Source: Prochlorococcus marinus
GTDB lineage: Bacteria; Cyanobacteriota; Cyanobacteriia; PCC-6307; Cyanobiaceae
Assembly: GCF_001180305.1 (NCBI RefSeq)
Contig: NZ_CVSX01000041.1
Location: forward strand, 1 to 64,000
Length of the DNA stretch: 64,000 nt
Direction of reading: 5' to 3'
In this document: positions 61,837 through 64,000 of the stretch, in pieces
Layout of the letters: each line of letters begins with the position of its first letter
Position numbering within the stretch: position 1 is the stretch's first letter
Notes under the pieces: generated by a model
Seen by the model: the letters and a program-made list of their open reading frames with translations, nothing else
What the model was told of the DNA's origin: nothing
Databases searched by the model: none
Position numbers and translations under genes: made by a program

Positions 61837-62959
61837 TATTCTCCTCCTTATTGTTAACTTCTAAGCTTGGATAGGTTTCAATCTTCCTTTTCAAACCAAA
61901 TCTTTGAAGAAGATTCCTGGGACCATCTCCTTGAACCCATCCTAAAACTCCTTCTGGCAAAGCTGTTACAACTAAGATAAATAACCCTCCTTGGATAAAC
62001 ATCCAGCTAGCAGGTAAAGCTTCACTTACTAGACTTTTTGCATAGTTGATGAAAACTGCTCCTAGTATCGCTCCCAATAAAGTTCCTCTACCTCCAACAG
62101 CAACCCATATAACCATTTCTATAGAAAAGGGAACTGTCATAAACTGAGGTGATACTATTCCAGACTGAACAGTATATAAAGCTCCCGAAATTCCAGCTAG
62201 ACCTCCAGCAATAGAAAATATTATTGTCTTGAATATAACGGGGTTATAACCTGTAAACCTAACTCTTGGTTCATCATCTCGTATTCCTATAAGGATATTT
62301 CCAAATCTTCCTTTAACTACCCACTTTGCAAAAAACCATGCGGTTATTACTAGTATGGCGGTTATCCAGAAGAATATTCTCTGCATAGAGGCAGAACCTA
62401 CCATCTGACCAAATAGTTGTGTTACATCTGTTTTTAATCCATTTGTTCCATTTATAAGTTTTTGTTGTCCATTAAAGAAGTTAAAGAATACAAGAAGGGA
62501 AGCTTGAGTAAGTATAGAAAAATAAACTCCTTTGATTCTATTCCTGAAAACAAGAAATCCAATTAAACCTGCAACCAATGCTGGAATTATCCAAATAGCG
62601 AAGAAGGTGAAAATTGGCGATCTAAACGGTTCCCAGAAAAATGGCAATTTTTCAACACCATATAAAGCAAAAAATTCAGGAATATTATTTGGGAATTCAG
62701 AAGAACTGGTTATTTGTAAATACATCGCTGCACAATATCCACCAAGGGCAAAAAATATACCTTGTCCAAGACTTAATAAACCTGTATATCCCCAAATAAG
62801 ATCAACACCAAGAGCAACTATCGACAAAGATAAGTATCTACCAAGAAGATTTAATCTAAATACAGGGAGTAGAGTTGGTGCAGCAATAATTAAAGCTATT
62901 AATATTATCCAGAATGATAATACTATTTTTTTATCAAATTTAATTTTACTTAGGGACAT
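61829..62959 (-). CDS. urtC: Urea ABC transporter permease UrtC
   Basis: Inner-membrane permease of the branched-chain/urea type, 376 residues with about nine hydrophobic segments. LGVDLIWGYTGLLSLGQGIFFALGG is the family hallmark; FGNILIGIRDDEPRVRFTGYN is the cytoplasmic EAA-like loop that contacts UrtD/UrtE. Its start shares one base with the urtB stop (TAATG), indicating translational coupling. Confidence 0.94.
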   Translation of the reverse strand: MSLSKIKFDKKIVLSFWIILIALIIAAPTLLPVFRLNLLGRYLSLSIVALGVDLIWGYTGLLSLGQGIFFALGGYCAAMYLQITSSSEFPNNIPEFFALYGVEKLPFFWEPFRSPIFTFFAIWIIPALVAGLIGFLVFRNRIKGVYFSILTQASLLVFFNFFNGQQKLINGTNGLKTDVTQLFGQMVGSASMQRIFFWITAILVITAWFFAKWVVKGRFGNILIGIRDDEPRVRFTGYNPVIFKTIIFSIAGGLAGISGALYTVQSGIVSPQFMTVPFSIEMVIWVAVGGRGTLLGAILGAVFINYAKSLVSEALPASWMFIQGGLFILVVTALPEGVLGWVQGDGPRNLLQRFGLKRKIETYPSLEVNNKEENNE

Positions 62960-64000
62960 TAGTTTTCAACCATCCTTCCTTTTTGCGGAAATAAACCTGT
63001 GGGTTTAAATTGTAAAAATATAACTATTAATGCAAATATCATTACCCTTGCCATACTTGTTGTTGCAAAAAAGTTGATTGTGTTTGAGAGAGGTAAAGGC
63101 ATATCCGGCCATATTGATAAGAGCCTTCCAGCTCCAATTAAATCCGTCATTATTCCTATCCCAAACGAGGCAAATACAGTTCCTAATAAATTTCCTACCC
63201 CTCCAAGAACTACAACCATAAAACAACCTACTATATAATTTCCTCCAACATTTGGTCCCACAGAACCTAAAAGTGATACTGCTACTCCAGCAACTCCTGC
63301 CAATCCAGATCCAATCCCAAAGGTTATTATATCTACTTTTTCAGTAGATATACCAAGGCAGTCACTCATTTGTCGGTTCTGAGTAACTGCTCTAATACGC
63401 ATCCCCCAAGCACTTTGATTTAGAAATAATGTTATCGCTATTACAGAGATTAGAGTAATGATAATTATCATTAATCTTGTTTTAGGAAATGCAGTTCCTA
63501 AAATTTCTACTTGACCCCTCATCCATGAAGGAGCTGTTACATCAACATTACGAGCACTTGCTCTACTAAGTTTGCTTACTGTGGATGAGATTAAGCCACC
63601 GGTCAAAACTCCAGATAAAGCAGCAAATATCCAAGAACTAAATTTAAAATATTTGAAATTTATTGATTCTTTTATTTTTTGGGGAAACGTTGTTGGTAAA
63701 AATAAACCAATTATAAGACTTATAACAAGACCGGTCCCATAAGCTAAAGGTACACTTCTAACGAATTGTTGAAGAATCAAGCTTACGCCCCAAGTGGCGA
63801 GAAGAGTTTCTAGTGGACTTCCATAAAGCTTCCTTATTATAGTTTTTTCTAGAAGGATACCTACTACTCCACTAACAATAAAAGCAAGGAAAATCGAGAC
63901 TATTATATATGAATTATAGAAGGGTTTTAATATAGGTAATTTGAAAATTAATTGTGTAACGTATGTTGTGTAAGCTCCAAGCATCATAAGTTCTCCATGG
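62959..64000 (-). CDS. urtB: Urea ABC transporter permease UrtB (N-terminus outside window)
   Basis: Partner permease of UrtC. The visible 5' end reads HGELMMLGAYTTYV, which is the UrtB stretch after the missing N-terminus, so the gene continues beyond base 64000. About eight membrane segments are visible, together with AVTQNRQMSDCLGISTEKVD, LAGVAGVAVSLLGSVGPNVGG and VVLGGVGNLLGTVFASFGIG. About 347 residues lie within the window. urtA and the promoter are presumably outside, on the right. Confidence 0.93.
   Translation of the reverse strand, partial: HGELMMLGAYTTYVTQLIFKLPILKPFYNSYIIVSIFLAFIVSGVVGILLEKTIIRKLYGSPLETLLATWGVSLILQQFVRSVPLAYGTGLVISLIIGLFLPTTFPQKIKESINFKYFKFSSWIFAALSGVLTGGLISSTVSKLSRASARNVDVTAPSWMRGQVEILGTAFPKTRLMIIIITLISVIAITLFLNQSAWGMRIRAVTQNRQMSDCLGISTEKVDIITFGIGSGLAGVAGVAVSLLGSVGPNVGGNYIVGCFMVVVLGGVGNLLGTVFASFGIGIMTDLIGAGRLLSIWPDMPLPLSNTINFFATTSMARVMIFALIVIFLQFKPTGLFPQKGRMVEN

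Noticed and set aside
62532..63008. Plus-strand open frame of 158 codons
   Set aside because: Antisense to urtC and the end of urtB; composition is that of a reversed membrane protein.
1..64000. tRNA, rRNA, tmRNA, CRISPR, insertion sequence or prophage
   Set aside because: I scanned the gaps for cloverleaf patterns, the CCA-end context, regularly spaced repeats and transposase or integrase motifs and found none.

Overview
The window is almost certainly from a high-light-type Prochlorococcus. The DNA is strongly A+T-rich by eye, genes are tightly packed with short gaps and many 1-27 bp overlaps, TTG and GTG starts are common, and the set includes ChlP, a GlpX-type FBPase/SBPase, a proteobacterial-type phosphoribulokinase, CcsA, ferredoxin-sulfite reductase and the urea transporter UrtBCDE. 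I saw no rRNA, tRNA, transposase, prophage or CRISPR array. The strain or clade cannot be fixed from sequence alone.

Layout. 0-7.2 kb: tail of a DevA-type ABC ATPase, a small basic protein, a glycosyltransferase, then rpsB-tsf-hypothetical-recG and a VanX-like peptidase. 7.2-12.6 kb: sir, glyS, chlP. 12.7-17.6 kb: a VanY-like peptidase, typA, a DUF309 protein, lptB, ccsA. 17.6-25.5 kb: central carbon and tetrapyrrole genes (rpe, glpX, hemA, glgC, gnd, pgl, a CIA30 protein). 25.5-31 kb: ilvD, a UPRTase-like protein, a lumenal pentapeptide-repeat protein, a CobW GTPase, a free DnaJ-type mini zinc finger, purS-purQ and a clear terminator. 31-36.9 kb: class II and class I fructose-bisphosphate aldolases side by side, a Gfo/Idh oxidoreductase, accD, prk. 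37-47 kb, minus strand: leuB, lpxD, proB, a YqeG phosphatase, a DUF3727 protein, ruvX, an acetyltransferase-like protein, a CofE-like protein, a cysteine-free thioredoxin-fold protein, a Ycf55-like protein, hisA.

47-60.3 kb is the accessory part. It starts with a CSP41-like epimerase and a pgsA broken by two indels, followed by a PPC-glutaredoxin fusion, an SDR gene with a premature stop, and nth. An iron locus follows: an Fe3+ ABC ATPase, a Cys-rich peptide, ferritin and a Crp-family regulator, with Fur-box-like sites in front of ferritin and the regulator. Next is a three-gene unit of a PaO-like Rieske oxygenase, a 33-residue membrane peptide and a lone ABC ATPase. About 4 kb of very small, mostly unrecognised genes lead to urtEDCB, which runs off the right edge.

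The main points for follow-up are: three interrupted reading frames within about 10.5 kb (pgsA, the SDR, a small membrane protein); the PPC-glutaredoxin fusion; the Rieske/micro-membrane/ATPase unit beside an apparently Fur-controlled iron locus; family members that have lost their catalytic motifs (UPRTase-like, thioredoxin-like, CofE-like without F420); and unexplained inverted or direct repeats around small genes at 57.5 and 58.4-58.9 kb.
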